From JAFKFJ01 sp963786445 (GTDB taxonomy: Bacteria > Pseudomonadota > Alphaproteobacteria > Acetobacterales > Acetobacteraceae), in assembly GCA_963786445.1 (NCBI GenBank), contig CAWAZU010000001.1, positions 124,001-188,000 of the forward strand: DNA of 64,000 nt, read 5' to 3'. The position numbers and the translations under genes are program-made. The notes beneath the pieces are model-generated. The model saw only the letters and a list, made by a program, of their open reading frames with translations. It searched no databases and was not told the origin of the DNA. Of the stretch, positions 34,846 to 44,949 are shown piece after piece (the stretch's first letter is position 1; every line of letters starts with the position of its first letter).

Positions 34846-35211
34846 CCAGCGAGCACCGTCCCCGGCAAATCCGTCGCGCCGCACAGCCGATGTCCGCATC
34901 GGCACGGCAGGACGCCGGTCAATGACAGATCCTGCGCCCGCCTGTGTGACCGCCTCCAATCATCTTCGTGCCGCCAGCGCGCAATCACCGCCGGCCAACA
35001 GGCCTCTCGCGCATCCGTCGCGCAGGCGTGCCCGGTCCGACCAGCCCAATACCCACCACATCCTCCATTCGGACCACACAACGCCCATAGCGATGGTGGC
35101 CTGCGGGTCAGTTCAATCCGGCTTCAATGAGGTCGCGCCCGTGCGCTTCGCCTCGTCCGGGCCGCGCGACCTCACAGAAGCCTCCGGATTCCGAGCCAAG
35201 ACGGACAGTGA
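34846..35211. other. Gene-free stretch at the IS91 3' side
   Basis: No coding sequence is convincing here. The base composition stays GC-rich and short open frames on both strands lack family features. It probably contains the terminal replication-end sequence of the IS91-type element followed by the junction to the restriction gene. I could not pin the end to a base. Confidence 0.5.
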
Positions 35212-37978
35212 TTCCGACGCAAGGCGGACGACTGGGAACGGCCGGAGCACAACGACTTCGCCATCGCCGAGGAGGTCACGCTCAAGGGCGGGCATGAGCG
35301 GCGGCCCGACCTCGTCCTCTACGTCAACGGCATCGCGGTCGGCGTGATCGAAATGAAGAACAGCCGCGTTTCGATCGGCGACGGCATCCGGCAGAACCTC
35401 TCCAACCAGATGCCCGCGTTCAATGCCTGGTTCTTCAGCACGGTGCAGTTCGCCTTCGCCGGCAACAACTCCGAGGGGCTGCAATACGGCACAGTCTGCA
35501 CCGAGGAAAAATACTTCCTGCGATGGAAGGAAGACGAGGCGGACAACAGCCGTTTCAAGCTGGACAAATACATGCTCAAGATGTGCCGGAAGGGCCGGCT
35601 GATCGAGCTGATGCATGATTTCGTGCTGTTCGACGGCGGGCAGAAAAAACTGCCGCGTGTCTACCAGTATTTCGGCATCAAGGCCGCGCAGAGCCACGTC
35701 AACGCCTTTAAGGGCGGCATCATTTGGCACACGCAGGGCAGCGGTAAGAGCATCGTCATGGTGCTGCTGGCCAAGTGGATTCTGGAGAACAAGCCGAACG
35801 CCCGCGTCGCCATCATCACCGACCGCGACGAACTCGACAAACAAATCGAAGGCGTCTTCAGGGAAGCTGGGGAGCCGATCACCCGCACCAGCAGCGGGCG
35901 CAACCTGATGGGCCTGTTGGGGCAGGCCACGCCGCGCCTGCTGCGTTCGCTGATCCACAAATTCGGCCGCCGAGACGTGGATGATTTCGAGCAGTTCATC
36001 AAGGACCTGCAAGCTCAGCCGTGCCCGACTGTCGGCGACCTGTTCGTGTTCGTCGATGAATGCCACCGCACCCAGAGTAACAAGCTACACCGCACGATGA
36101 AGGCGATGATGCCCAATGCCGTCTTTATCGGGTTTACAGGCACGCCGCTGCTCAAGCCGGATCGGCAGACGAGCCTGGAAGTCTTCGGCAGCTACATCCA
36201 CACCTACAAGTTCAGCGAAGCGGTGGCGGACAAGGTGGTGCTCGACCTCGTCTATGAGGCGCGTGACATCGCCCGGTGGCTCGGCGCCGAGGACAAGATC
36301 GATGCGTGGTTCGATGCCAAGACGAAGGGGCTGAACGACTGGCAGAAGGCGGCGCTTCGCGAGCAGTGGGGCACGATGCAGAACGTGCTCAGTTCCCGCT
36401 CGCGCATGGACCGCGTCGTCGAAGATATCGTGTTCGACTTCGTCGTGCGTCCGCGGCTCTCCAGTCAGCGGGGCAATGCGATCCTCGTCACGTCGAGCAT
36501 CTACGAGGCATGCAAATATTTTGAGCTGTTCCAGAAGACCGCGCTCAAGGGCAAGTGCGCGGTGGTGACCTCCTACAACCCGCAAGCGCGGGACGTGACG
36601 CTGGAGGAGACCGGCGCCAATACCGAGACCGACAAGCAGTTCATCTACAACACCTATACCGCCCTCCTGAAGGACATCGACCTCCGGCCCGGCCTGACGA
36701 AAACCGAGACCTACGAGGATCAGGCAAAGGCGCTGCTCAAGGACCAGCCGGCCAACATGAAGCTGCTGATTGTGGTGGATAAGCTGCTCACCGGCTTCGA
36801 TGCGCCGCGCTGCACCTACCTCTATATCGACAAGTCGATGCAGGATCATGGCCTTTCCAGGCATCTGCCGCACCAACCGGCTCGACGGTGAGGACAAGGA
36901 CTTCGGCTACATCATCGACTACAAGGACTTGTTCCGGAAGGTGGAGAAGGCCGTTGCCGTGTACACCTCGGAACTGGACCACAGCGCCGAGGGCGTGGCG
37001 CCGGAAATCCTGTTGCAGGATCGCCTGGCCACGAGACGCGAGCGGCTGGACGACGCCTTGGAGGCGGTCGCCCTGATCTGCGAGTCGGTGGAACCGCCGA
37101 AGGGCGAACTGGAGCACATCCACTATTTCTGCGGCAACACTGAGTTGCCGGACACTCTGGCGGGGCGCGCTCCGCAGCGCGAGGCGCTCTACAAGGCCAC
37201 GGCGGCGCTGCTCCGCGCCTATGCCGGCATCGCCGACGAACTGGAAACGGCGGGCTATGGCGCGGCCGGGATCACGCGGATCAAGCAGGCGGTCGAGCGG
37301 TATCTGAACCTGCGGGAAATCATTCGTAAAGCGAGTGGCGAGACCCTCGACCTCAAGGCGTACGAGGCCGACATGCGCCACCTGATCGACACGTATATTG
37401 AGGCCGACGCGCCGCGAAAGATTTCAGCCTTCGACGACATGCCGCTGCTCGAAATCATCGTGCGGAGTGGCATTGCCGATGCGATCAACGGCCTGCCGGC
37501 GGGGATCAAGGGCAACAAGGACGCTGTCGCCGAGACGATCGCCAACAACGTCCGCAGCCAAATCATCAAGGAGCACCTGAACAATTCGGCCTACTACGGC
37601 CGGATGTCGGAATTGCTGGATGAGGTCATCGCCGATCTGAAGGCCAAGCGAATCGACTATGAGGCGTACCTGACGCGCATTGCGCAGCTTGCCAAGGACG
37701 TCCAGAGCGGGCAGACGGTGGGTGCGCCGTCGCAACTCATTACGCCGTGGATGCGCGCGCTCTACAACAATCTGAAGCCGCCCGGCATTGGTGAGGAAGC
37801 GAGATTGGCCCTGGCGTTGAAAATCGACGCGGCGGTGAGACAGGTTCGGCCCGATGACTGGCGCGGGCACCAGGCGAGAGAAAACGTGATCAAGCGGGCA
37901 TTGCTGCCGCTGCTGGACAACGGTACGCAGGAAGTCGACCGGGTCTTCCTCATCATCAGGCAGCAGAGCGAATATTGA
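35212..37978 (+). pseudogene. hsdR: Type I restriction enzyme R subunit HsdR, N-truncated and frameshifted
   Basis: The frame opens after a TGA at about 35211 with DDWERPEHNDFAIAEEVTLKGGHERRPDLVLYVNG and GVIEMKNS, which is the nuclease core (D and ExK) of the HsdR N-terminal domain. The first 100 or so residues and a start codon are missing. The helicase motor follows: TQGSGKSIVM (Walker A), FVDECHRTQ (motif II) and FIGFTGTPLL (motif III). Near 36858 the frame shifts; ICRTNRLDGEDKDFGYIIDYKDLF and the long helical C terminus continue in the next phase to 37978. No hsdM or hsdS is present in the window. It is a relic, not a working restriction system. Confidence 0.88.
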
Positions 37979-38694
37979 TGCCGACGACGCTCGACCTCGG
38001 CGACATCACCCTGGACGCGGTGCGCAAGGATATCAGGTACGTCCACCTGAGCGTGCATCCGCCGACAGGCCGCGTGCGCGTGTCCGCGCCATTGCGCATG
38101 AGCCTCGACACGATCCGCCTGTTCGCCATCTCCCGGCTCGGATGGATCAAGGAGCAGCAGCAGAAGCTGCGGGGGCAGGAGCTGGAAATGCCGCGCGAGT
38201 ACCTCGACCGGGAGAGCCATTACGCTTGGGGAAGGCGGCATCTGCTGGCCGTGGTGGAACGCGATACCGCCCCGTCGATCGAGTTGGCGCACAACCGGAT
38301 GCTGTTGCGAGTGCGCCGAGAGACCGACGACGCCAACCGGGGAGCGATCATCGAGGCGTGGTATCGCGAGCAGATCAGGCACGCCGCCCCGCCGCTGATC
38401 GCGCAATGGCCGCCCTTGATCGGCGTTAAGGTAAGGCGCCTCTTCGTGCAGCGGATGAAAACCAAGTGGGGGAGCTGTAACACGGCGACCGGCTGCATCC
38501 GCCTGAATACGGACCTCGCCCGGAAGCTGCGCGAGTGTCTGGAATATGTTATTGTGCCTGAAATGGTTCACCTGCTGGAACCGACGCACAACGCACGCTT
38601 TCGGTCGCTGATAGATTGCTTCATGCCGAGGTGGCGGCTTCACCGGGAACTGCTGAACCAGTTGCCCGTGCGGCACGAGCACTGGGAGAATTAA
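37978..38694 (+). CDS. YgjP/SprT-like metallopeptidase with altered HExxH
   Basis: A 238-residue member of the YgjP-type (DUF45) zinc-peptidase family that commonly follows hsdR. It has the family segments RYVHLSVHPPTGRVRVSAPL, RRMKTKWGSCN-like VQRMKTKWGSCNTATG, and the zinc site VIVPEMVHLLEPTHNARF. Relatives read HEMVHL; here the first His is Pro (codon CCT), so HExxH becomes PExxH and one zinc ligand is lost. ATG 37978 overlaps the hsdR stop by one base. The protein is otherwise full length but probably catalytically dead. Confidence 0.85.
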   Translation: MPTTLDLGDITLDAVRKDIRYVHLSVHPPTGRVRVSAPLRMSLDTIRLFAISRLGWIKEQQQKLRGQELEMPREYLDRESHYAWGRRHLLAVVERDTAPSIELAHNRMLLRVRRETDDANRGAIIEAWYREQIRHAAPPLIAQWPPLIGVKVRRLFVQRMKTKWGSCNTATGCIRLNTDLARKLRECLEYVIVPEMVHLLEPTHNARFRSLIDCFMPRWRLHRELLNQLPVRHEHWEN

Positions 38695-39172
38695 AGTCGC
38701 TAACTCCCCCTCGACACGACGGCATGGCGGATATCCGGATGCCGAGGGGTTTCCGGCCGAAATTCGCGCGACCGATCAGGGCACCGGGTGCTGGCGCCCG
38801 CCCGGTCCACGGCGAGGCATTCTCCCCATGACCAGGGTTTGGTGAGCGGTTCAAGGACTAACGCATTGATTTCCTTGGCGTGCCGTGTGCGATGAAACTG
38901 GGCACTGGGAGGCGACGGTGCCCCGATGATCGGCTACGGGCCTCGCAGGCTCAAATCGGGGCACGCAACCGACGATCCCATCACTCGACTGTGCCGATAT
39001 GAACCGCGAAGTGGCTGATTGTCTCTGCCGCTGATCTATAATGCGACGTGCCGCGCGGCAACGATCACCTGCGGATGTCGATGCCGCCGGTCGTGCCCAC
39101 GTCGACGCCGAGCGAACAGGCGCCACGCGGGTTCAGCGTGACACGCACGCCCGGCCGGCCGATCGCGACGCG
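38695..39172. other. 478-bp spacer without a recognised gene
   Basis: This separates the restriction-associated genes (plus strand) from the catabolic cluster (minus strand). Nothing is recognised on the plus strand. On the minus strand, just past the dehydrogenase stop and in its frame, about 35 codons read GRPGVRVTLNPRGACSLGVDVGTT, which faintly recalls the start of a ROK-family regulator domain. It is too short to call. No terminator hairpin with a T-run was seen. Confidence 0.45.
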
Positions 39173-40228
39173 CTAACCGGGGGGCAACTGCGCGGCCAGG
39201 CCAAGCTCGGCGGCGAGCCGTTTCAGGTCGTCCAGCGTCTGCCGCGGCAGCGCCAAGCCGTCGCGGCGATGTGCCGCGTCGTTGCGCGCCTCGATCTCTC
39301 CCGGATAGAAGATCTCGCCCGCGCCGTCGGCGAGCGGCCCCGATTTCAGTTCGGCGATCTGCGCCTCGACGCGCCGGACGAATTGCTCGACCGGCTGGAA
39401 CGCGGCGATGTCGAGCGCGATCGCGAGATGCCCGGCATTGCTGCGGCGCTCGGACTGATACGGCCCATGCACCTGAGTGCCGAAGCCGCTGCCGGTCAGC
39501 ACGCCCGACAGCATGTCCATGATGACGGCGATGGCGTAGCCCTTGTGGCCGGCCATCGGCAGGATCATGCCCTCGATCGCTGTCGCGGGGTCGGTGGTCG
39601 GCGCCCCGGCGGCATCGCTCGCCCACCCCTCGGGGATCGCTTCGCCGCGCTGGCGGGCAAGGTAGATCTTGCCGCGCGCGACCGCGCTGTTGGCGATGTC
39701 GAGGACCATCGGCGGGTATTTGCCGGCCGGGCAGGCCCAGGACCACGGATTGTTGCCCAGCATCTTCCGCCGCCCACCCCAGGGCGCCAGCGCCGGACTG
39801 CCGTTGGTGGAGAGAAAGCCGACGCAGTTCTCGCGCGCGGCCATGCGGGTAAAGTAGAGCGCGGTGCCGAAGTGGTTGGAATGCCGCACCGCCACCGCGG
39901 CGATGCCGTGGCGCTTCGCCCGCGCGACCGCCTCGCGGACGGCGCCGGCCGCGAGCACCTGCCCCATCGCGTCTTGCCCTTCGATGACCGCAACCGCGCC
40001 GGCATCGACGATCGTCTCGGGGTGGGCGACTGGGGCGCACAGCCCGGCCTTGAGCCGCGCCAGATACCAGGGCAGCCGCATGACGCCGTGCGACTGGTGG
40101 CCCCACAGGTCGGCCTGCACGAGGCTGTCGGCGCAGAGGCGCGCGTCATTCTCCGGCATGCCGGCGGCCCGGTAGGCCGCCGTGGCGAAATCGAGGAGCG
40201 CCGCGGCGGAGACCCGTCCGCGCTTCAT
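39173..40228 (-). CDS. Malate/L-lactate dehydrogenase family (type 2) oxidoreductase
   Basis: A 351-residue NAD(P)-dependent dehydrogenase of the Ldh_2/YlbC family, which includes malate, L-sulfolactate and ureidoglycolate dehydrogenases. Motifs seen are DLWGHQSHGVMRLPWYL (catalytic His-Gly), VRHSNHFGTALYF, FLSTNGSPALAPWGG and GHKGYAIAVIMDMLSGVLTG. The ATG overlaps the upstream flavoprotein stop (ATGA). It is the last gene of the leftward operon and would oxidise a 2-hydroxy acid or 2-hydroxyamide released by the upstream enzymes. The exact substrate cannot be read from sequence. Confidence 0.9.
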   Translation of the reverse strand: MKRGRVSAAALLDFATAAYRAAGMPENDARLCADSLVQADLWGHQSHGVMRLPWYLARLKAGLCAPVAHPETIVDAGAVAVIEGQDAMGQVLAAGAVREAVARAKRHGIAAVAVRHSNHFGTALYFTRMAARENCVGFLSTNGSPALAPWGGRRKMLGNNPWSWACPAGKYPPMVLDIANSAVARGKIYLARQRGEAIPEGWASDAAGAPTTDPATAIEGMILPMAGHKGYAIAVIMDMLSGVLTGSGFGTQVHGPYQSERRSNAGHLAIALDIAAFQPVEQFVRRVEAQIAELKSGPLADGAGEIFYPGEIEARNDAAHRRDGLALPRQTLDDLKRLAAELGLAAQLPPG

Positions 40229-41715
40229 CGCATGACCACCGCCGCCGCCGCGCTGCCGGCGGCGCGGCCGAACACCGCGCCGGAGGTTAGGCCGGTGCCG
40301 CCCGGATAGTTGAAGTAGAACAGTCCACCGACCAGTTCCCCCGCCGCATGCAGGCCTGGGATCGGCCTGAGATCGGTGTCCAGCACCTGCGCGCGCGCCG
40401 GATCGAGCCGCAGGCCGCCGAAGGTGAAGGTGATGCCGCAGCCGATCTGATACGCCTCGAACGGGGGCTCGTCGACGCGATTGGCCCAGTTGGACTTGGG
40501 TATCCTCAGTCCCTCGGTGCAGCGCCCGTCCTTGATGGTGGGATTGAACGGGATGTCCTGGCGCACGGCGACGTTGAATTCCCCGACCTCGGCGAGGAAC
40601 GCCTCCTTGTTCACCCCGTCGAGCTTGCCTGCGAGTTCGCCGATCGACCCCGCCGAGACCTTGGTGACGCGCTTGATCCGGTATTCGTCGCGCAGGAGGT
40701 GGCGCACCTTGCGGTCGAAGATCTGCCAGGCGAACTGGTCGGGCTGTTCGAGGACGGCGCGGCCGTACTTGGCGTAGGTATAGTTGCGGAAATCGGCGCC
40801 TTCGTCGACGAAGCGGCGGCCGTCGCCGTTGACCATGATGCCGAACGGATACGAGTGCTTCTGGAACCCGTCGCCGACGGCGAGGTCGCCGAATTCGGGG
40901 GCGTTGTAGTCCCATCCCACCGCGTGGCAGCCGGACCAGTTGCCGTACGACATGGCCCCGATCCGCAGCGCCATCTCGATGCCGTCGCCCATGTTGAAGC
41001 GGGAACCGCGGACTTTCGCCAGTTCCCATCCCGGCCCGAGATAGCGGGTCCGCCATTCCGCGTTCGCCTCGAAACCGCCGCAGGCGAGGACGACGGCACG
41101 GCAGGCGATGTCGTGGATGCCGGACGCTGCCTTGACCCGGACGCCCTCGACCCGGTCGTTGAGGTGGATCAGCGAGACGGCCCGCGTGTTGTAGCGGATC
41201 TCAATTCCCGACTGGAGCGCGATGGCGGTCAGCTGGCTGATGAGGCCCGGTCCGCCACCCCATGCCTCAACGGTGAGTCCGCCCCAGAATTTGAACTTGC
41301 CACCGACCTTGAACGCTTGCCGCCCATAGATCGGCGCGAACCGCACCCCCTTCGAGCGCAGCCACAGCATCGCGTCGAACGACCGCGTGACCAGAAGCTC
41401 GCAAAGCCCGGGATCGGTGCGGTAGCGGGTCATCCGGAACATGTCGTCGAAGAACTGGTCGCTGGTGTATGTGCCGAAATCCGTATTGGCGACCTCGCCC
41501 TCGGTGAGATCAGGCATAATCTTGTTCAGGTCATCCACGCCGCGATAGACGAAGCGGAAAGCCCCGGCGGTGAAGCGGCTGTTGCCGCCGCTCTCCTCTT
41601 CGGGCGCGCGCTCTAGCATCAGGACGCGGCACCCCCGCTCCCGCGCCGCGAGCGCAGTGCAGAAGGCGGCGTTGCCGGCGCCCACGACAACGACATCGTG
41701 GTCAACCGTCGCCAT
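40225..41715 (-). CDS. FAD-dependent dehydrogenase, TcuA / flavocytochrome-c-like
   Basis: A 496-residue FAD flavoprotein of the fumarate-reductase/succinate-dehydrogenase superfamily, closest in look to tricarballylate dehydrogenase TcuA. The dinucleotide motif VVVVGAGNAAFCTALAARERG is at the N terminus. GGNSRFTAGAFRF, GVRFAPIYGRQAFKVGGKFKFWGGLTVEAWGGGPGL and FTFGGLRLDPARAQVLD with LHAAGELVGGLFYFNYPGGTGLTSG follow. I start at ATG 41715. No cytochrome domain or export signal is visible, so it is cytoplasmic. TcuB is not encoded nearby, so the electron acceptor is unclear. A related alkene-forming or alkene-reducing reaction on a carboxylate is possible. Confidence 0.85.
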   Translation of the reverse strand: MATVDHDVVVVGAGNAAFCTALAARERGCRVLMLERAPEEESGGNSRFTAGAFRFVYRGVDDLNKIMPDLTEGEVANTDFGTYTSDQFFDDMFRMTRYRTDPGLCELLVTRSFDAMLWLRSKGVRFAPIYGRQAFKVGGKFKFWGGLTVEAWGGGPGLISQLTAIALQSGIEIRYNTRAVSLIHLNDRVEGVRVKAASGIHDIACRAVVLACGGFEANAEWRTRYLGPGWELAKVRGSRFNMGDGIEMALRIGAMSYGNWSGCHAVGWDYNAPEFGDLAVGDGFQKHSYPFGIMVNGDGRRFVDEGADFRNYTYAKYGRAVLEQPDQFAWQIFDRKVRHLLRDEYRIKRVTKVSAGSIGELAGKLDGVNKEAFLAEVGEFNVAVRQDIPFNPTIKDGRCTEGLRIPKSNWANRVDEPPFEAYQIGCGITFTFGGLRLDPARAQVLDTDLRPIPGLHAAGELVGGLFYFNYPGGTGLTSGAVFGRAAGSAAAAVVMR

Positions 41716-41881
41716 ACCGCTGCCCTGCGGTGAAGCAGCTTGCGCAGTCACGCCGCACACTCATGCGCGCGCCCGCCGGGGTCATGTATGGGCCATCCCC
41801 TCAAGCCTGCGCTGCATCATTCCATCCAACCTTTCCTCCGCATTGCCGTTGACCCCGGCATGCTGCCGCGCCGGCGGCAGT

Positions 41882-43147
41882 TCATGCATGTGGCTCAAGC
41901 GTATCCCGGCGCGGCGCCGGCACTGCATCGGCGGCGGGACGCGGCATGGAATGGATGCGCGCCGGGATCGGCACCTCCAGCACGGCCAGCACACCGATCA
42001 GCGCGATCACGGAGAGCGACAGCCATCCGGCGGCGAAATCGGCGAGGCGGTCTGCCAGAAAACCGAACAGCAGCGAGGCGGCGAAGGCGCCGAAGAAGCC
42101 GATGGTGTTGTAGTAGCCGGCGGCGAGCGCCGTCCATTCCCCCGCGATCACGAACGGAAACAGCGACTGGGTCGGGGCGGCGAAGAACATCGCCACCCAG
42201 CCGATCACGATGGCCGTCGCCACGATCGGGACGGCGCTGGACTGCAGCGGGATCGACGCGACGAGCAGGCAGGAGGCAACCATCGAGATGACGACGACCG
42301 GCCGCCAGCCCCAGCGGATCGTCAGGGCGCCGCCGACCCACGCGCCGAACGCAATGCCGACGCCGAGGGGGGAGAGGCTTGCCGAGATCGCGTCCGCCGG
42401 CACGCCGAACGCGCGCGAGACATACAAGGGCAGCCAGCCGGAGACGCAGATCGTCATGCTCGTGCCGGCTGCGTTGATGATGCCCATCCAGTTGAGCGCG
42501 CGGTTCGCGCCGAACCGGCGGAGCAGGCGCGCGGGATCGGGGGGCCTGGCCGCGCGGTCGCCGACGCGGCTGCGGGCAGGCAGCGCCAGGTTCAGGCCGG
42601 CCACCACGAGCAGGCCGAGCAGGGCGGCGGCCAGCAGCACTGCGCGCCAGCCGAGCGAGTGCAGCAGCGGCGCCGCGCCCAGCATCGCCAGCGTCATGCC
42701 GATCCCCCATCCCGAGATGGCCACGCCAAGCCCCTTGACCAGCCGCGCCCCCGTCATCGCCTGGGTGAGCAGGTGGATGCTCAGCGGCAGCACGGGTGCG
42801 CCGGCGACGCCCAGCACGAAGCGCGAGGCCACCCAGACCGCGGGGCGGGCGAGCAGGCAAGGCAGCAGCGTCGCGACGCTCATCAGCGCCATCGCGCCCA
42901 GCAGCACGCGCCCGCTGCCCATCCTGATGCCGAGGAAGCTGGCCGGAAGCTGGAACAGCCCATAGCCGAGCATGTAGGCGGCGGCGATCACCCCGGTCTG
43001 GGCGTAGCTCAGCCCGAGGTCGGAGACGATCATCGGCGAGACGACCGGAAAGGTGGTCATTGTTGCCGCCGAGAGACCGAAACAGGCCGCCAACGCCACC
43101 GGAAGCCGGTCGAGCCCCGGCTCGGTTGTTCGCGCTGGCGTGGTCAT
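41882..43147 (-). CDS. MFS transporter
   Basis: A 421-residue major facilitator with about twelve hydrophobic segments. LGYGLFQLPASFLGIRMGSGRVLLGAMALMSVATLLPCL is the region around the loop 2-3 motif, and FVLGVAGAPVLPLSIHLLTQAM and a central basic loop (about residues 185-205) follow. It resembles anion:cation symporter-type carriers for organic acids. ATG 43147 overlaps the hydantoinase B stop (ATGA). It could import the pathway substrate or export an acid product, complementing the ABC importer. Confidence 0.88.
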   Translation of the reverse strand: MTTPARTTEPGLDRLPVALAACFGLSAATMTTFPVVSPMIVSDLGLSYAQTGVIAAAYMLGYGLFQLPASFLGIRMGSGRVLLGAMALMSVATLLPCLLARPAVWVASRFVLGVAGAPVLPLSIHLLTQAMTGARLVKGLGVAISGWGIGMTLAMLGAAPLLHSLGWRAVLLAAALLGLLVVAGLNLALPARSRVGDRAARPPDPARLLRRFGANRALNWMGIINAAGTSMTICVSGWLPLYVSRAFGVPADAISASLSPLGVGIAFGAWVGGALTIRWGWRPVVVISMVASCLLVASIPLQSSAVPIVATAIVIGWVAMFFAAPTQSLFPFVIAGEWTALAAGYYNTIGFFGAFAASLLFGFLADRLADFAAGWLSLSVIALIGVLAVLEVPIPARIHSMPRPAADAVPAPRRDTLEPHA

Positions 43148-44949
43148 GTCCCCGCACGTTCGCGGATGCGGTGCTCGCGCTCGCGCGCCGTCGCCGCGGC
43201 ATCGACCTTGCGCGCCGCCACATCCAGGATGACGCCGTAGTCGCTGCGGGCGCGCTCGGGCGAGACGTAGCCGTCGATCACGTCGGTCGCGACCAGATCG
43301 GGGTCGCGCTCCAGCGGGTCGCCGTAGCCGCCGCCGCCGCCCTGGGTGACCGCCAGCACATCGCCGACGCGCGTCGGCATGTTGGAGAATTTCGACGGCG
43401 AGGGAATGTTGAACCACTCCTTGAAGGTCCTGTCCTGGCCGTCGCGGATGATGCTGAAGCGGTTGACCGAGCCGGCGCCGCCGCCGAACAGGCCGTGCGG
43501 GGGCAGCACGTGGCGGTCGGCATTGGCGGTGAGCGCGGTCGGCAGCGTCAGCTCCAGGTGCCGGGTGACGCCGAGGCCGCCGCGCCACTTGCCGGGCCCT
43601 GCGGAATCCTCGACCAGTTCGTAGCGCAGGAAGCGCACGGGATAACGCTGCTCCCACACCTCCATCAACTCGTTCTTGCAGTTCGCCATCAGGTGCCACT
43701 CCGCCGAGTTGCCGTCCTTGGTGGCACGCGCGCCGCATCCGCCGGACTCGAAGATGTACCAGACGAAGTCCTCGTGCAGCGCCGGGTCGTAGCCGCCGGC
43801 GGTCAGGTTGTTGCCGGTGGCGTAGCAGCCGGCGGTGACCCGCTCGGGCAGCAGCTTGCTCAGCGCAAGCTGCATGATTTCGCTGATGCGATCGCCCGGA
43901 TCGGCCGTGGAGGCAAAGCAGGGCGCGGGATAGACCGGGTTGACCAGACAGCCGCGCGGGGCACGGAACTCGATCAGGTCGATCACGCCCTGGTTGAGCG
44001 GGACGTCGGGATCGAGCACGGCGATCAGCGGGATGTAGGTGGCCGCGCGCGCCACCCCTTCCGAGCAGTTCACCGTCGAGAGCGACTGCGGATCGGTGCC
44101 GGCGAAATCGACGACGATCCGGTCGGGCGTCTTGGTGATCGTCACCTGCACGCGGAACGGGCCTTCGCCGAAGCCGTTGTCCTCCATGTAGATGTCGCCG
44201 GCGGCGACGCTGGTGTCCGGCATCGCCTCCATCGCCTTGAGGAAGCGCGAGCGCGAATAGTTGATGGCCGCATCGAAGCTCCGCAGCACCACGTCGAGCC
44301 CGTTCTTGCGGATCAGCGCCTGCACGCGCCGCTCCGCGGTGATGTTGGAGGCGATCTGCGACTGCACGTCGCCCCACCACTGGCGGGCGAAGCGCACGTT
44401 ATGCTCGATCAGGTCGCGGATCTCCTCGTTCAGTACGCCCGCCCGGTAGAGCTTGGTGGCGGGAAGGCGCAGCGCCTCCTGCACGACGTGGCTCGCGGTG
44501 CCCGACCAGCCGCCGGGGGCCATGCCGCCGATGTCGGTCCAGTGGCCCCGGTTGATGGAGAAGCCGACCAGCGTGTCCTCGTAGAACATGGGGCGGAAAA
44601 TCGCGCCGTCGCCCTGGTGTGTCGCCCCGGTGTACGGATCGTTGTGCACGATCACGTCGCCCGGCTCGAAATGGCCGAACTTGTCGAGGAAATGCCGCAC
44701 CAGCAGGCTCAGGCCGCCGGCATGAACGCTGATGCCGGCGGCCTGGGCGATCATGTTGCCGTTGCGGTCGAACAGTCCGCAGGTGAAGTCCTCGCCCTCG
44801 CTGAAGCAGGTGGAGTACGCCGTGCGCACGGTCGCCGTCACCATCTCCTTCACGGTCGAGATGAGATAGTTGCGCATGATCTCTGCGCTGAACGGATCGA
44901 GGTTCGCCGGCCGTTCAGGCGCTGCGGTATCCCGCCGATGATTGTTCAC
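43144..44949 (-). CDS. hyuB: Hydantoinase B / oxoprolinase subunit (HyuB type)
   Basis: A 601-residue HyuB-family subunit. Typical sequences are STVKEMVTATVRTAYSTCFSEGEDFTCGLFD, GDVIVHNDPYTGATHQGDGAIFRPMF, TVNCSEGVARAATYIPLIAVLD, PGDRISEIMQLALSKLLPERVTAGCYATGNNLTAGG, and a Gly-rich end (TQGGGGGYGDP). GTG 44949 overlaps the hyuA stop (GTGA), and an ATG 12 bp upstream is the alternative. With HyuA it forms an ATP-dependent hydrolase of cyclic amides, such as N-methylhydantoin, 5-oxoproline or lactams. Confidence 0.93.
   Translation of the reverse strand: MNNHRRDTAAPERPANLDPFSAEIMRNYLISTVKEMVTATVRTAYSTCFSEGEDFTCGLFDRNGNMIAQAAGISVHAGGLSLLVRHFLDKFGHFEPGDVIVHNDPYTGATHQGDGAIFRPMFYEDTLVGFSINRGHWTDIGGMAPGGWSGTASHVVQEALRLPATKLYRAGVLNEEIRDLIEHNVRFARQWWGDVQSQIASNITAERRVQALIRKNGLDVVLRSFDAAINYSRSRFLKAMEAMPDTSVAAGDIYMEDNGFGEGPFRVQVTITKTPDRIVVDFAGTDPQSLSTVNCSEGVARAATYIPLIAVLDPDVPLNQGVIDLIEFRAPRGCLVNPVYPAPCFASTADPGDRISEIMQLALSKLLPERVTAGCYATGNNLTAGGYDPALHEDFVWYIFESGGCGARATKDGNSAEWHLMANCKNELMEVWEQRYPVRFLRYELVEDSAGPGKWRGGLGVTRHLELTLPTALTANADRHVLPPHGLFGGGAGSVNRFSIIRDGQDRTFKEWFNIPSPSKFSNMPTRVGDVLAVTQGGGGGYGDPLERDPDLVATDVIDGYVSPERARSDYGVILDVAARKVDAAATAREREHRIRERAGT

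Larger units (their letters stand above)
33058..35200 (+). mobile_element. IS91-type element with tyrosine recombinase, 5'-truncated
   Basis: The element comprises the C-terminal part of a tyrosine recombinase and a complete IS91-family transposase, the usual two-gene order of this IS91 subgroup. The left end is missing because the recombinase starts in mid-protein inside pfkB. The right end was not located; 34846-35210 has no gene and contains several GC-rich repeats, consistent with the terminal region of such an element. Past about 35211 a restriction-enzyme gene begins in mid-protein. The element therefore bridges two unrelated, damaged genes. Confidence 0.72.

Noticed and set aside
35212..38694. 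Functional type I restriction or other defence island
   Set aside because: HsdR lacks its N terminus, is frameshifted, and hsdM and hsdS are absent; the accompanying peptidase has lost a zinc ligand.
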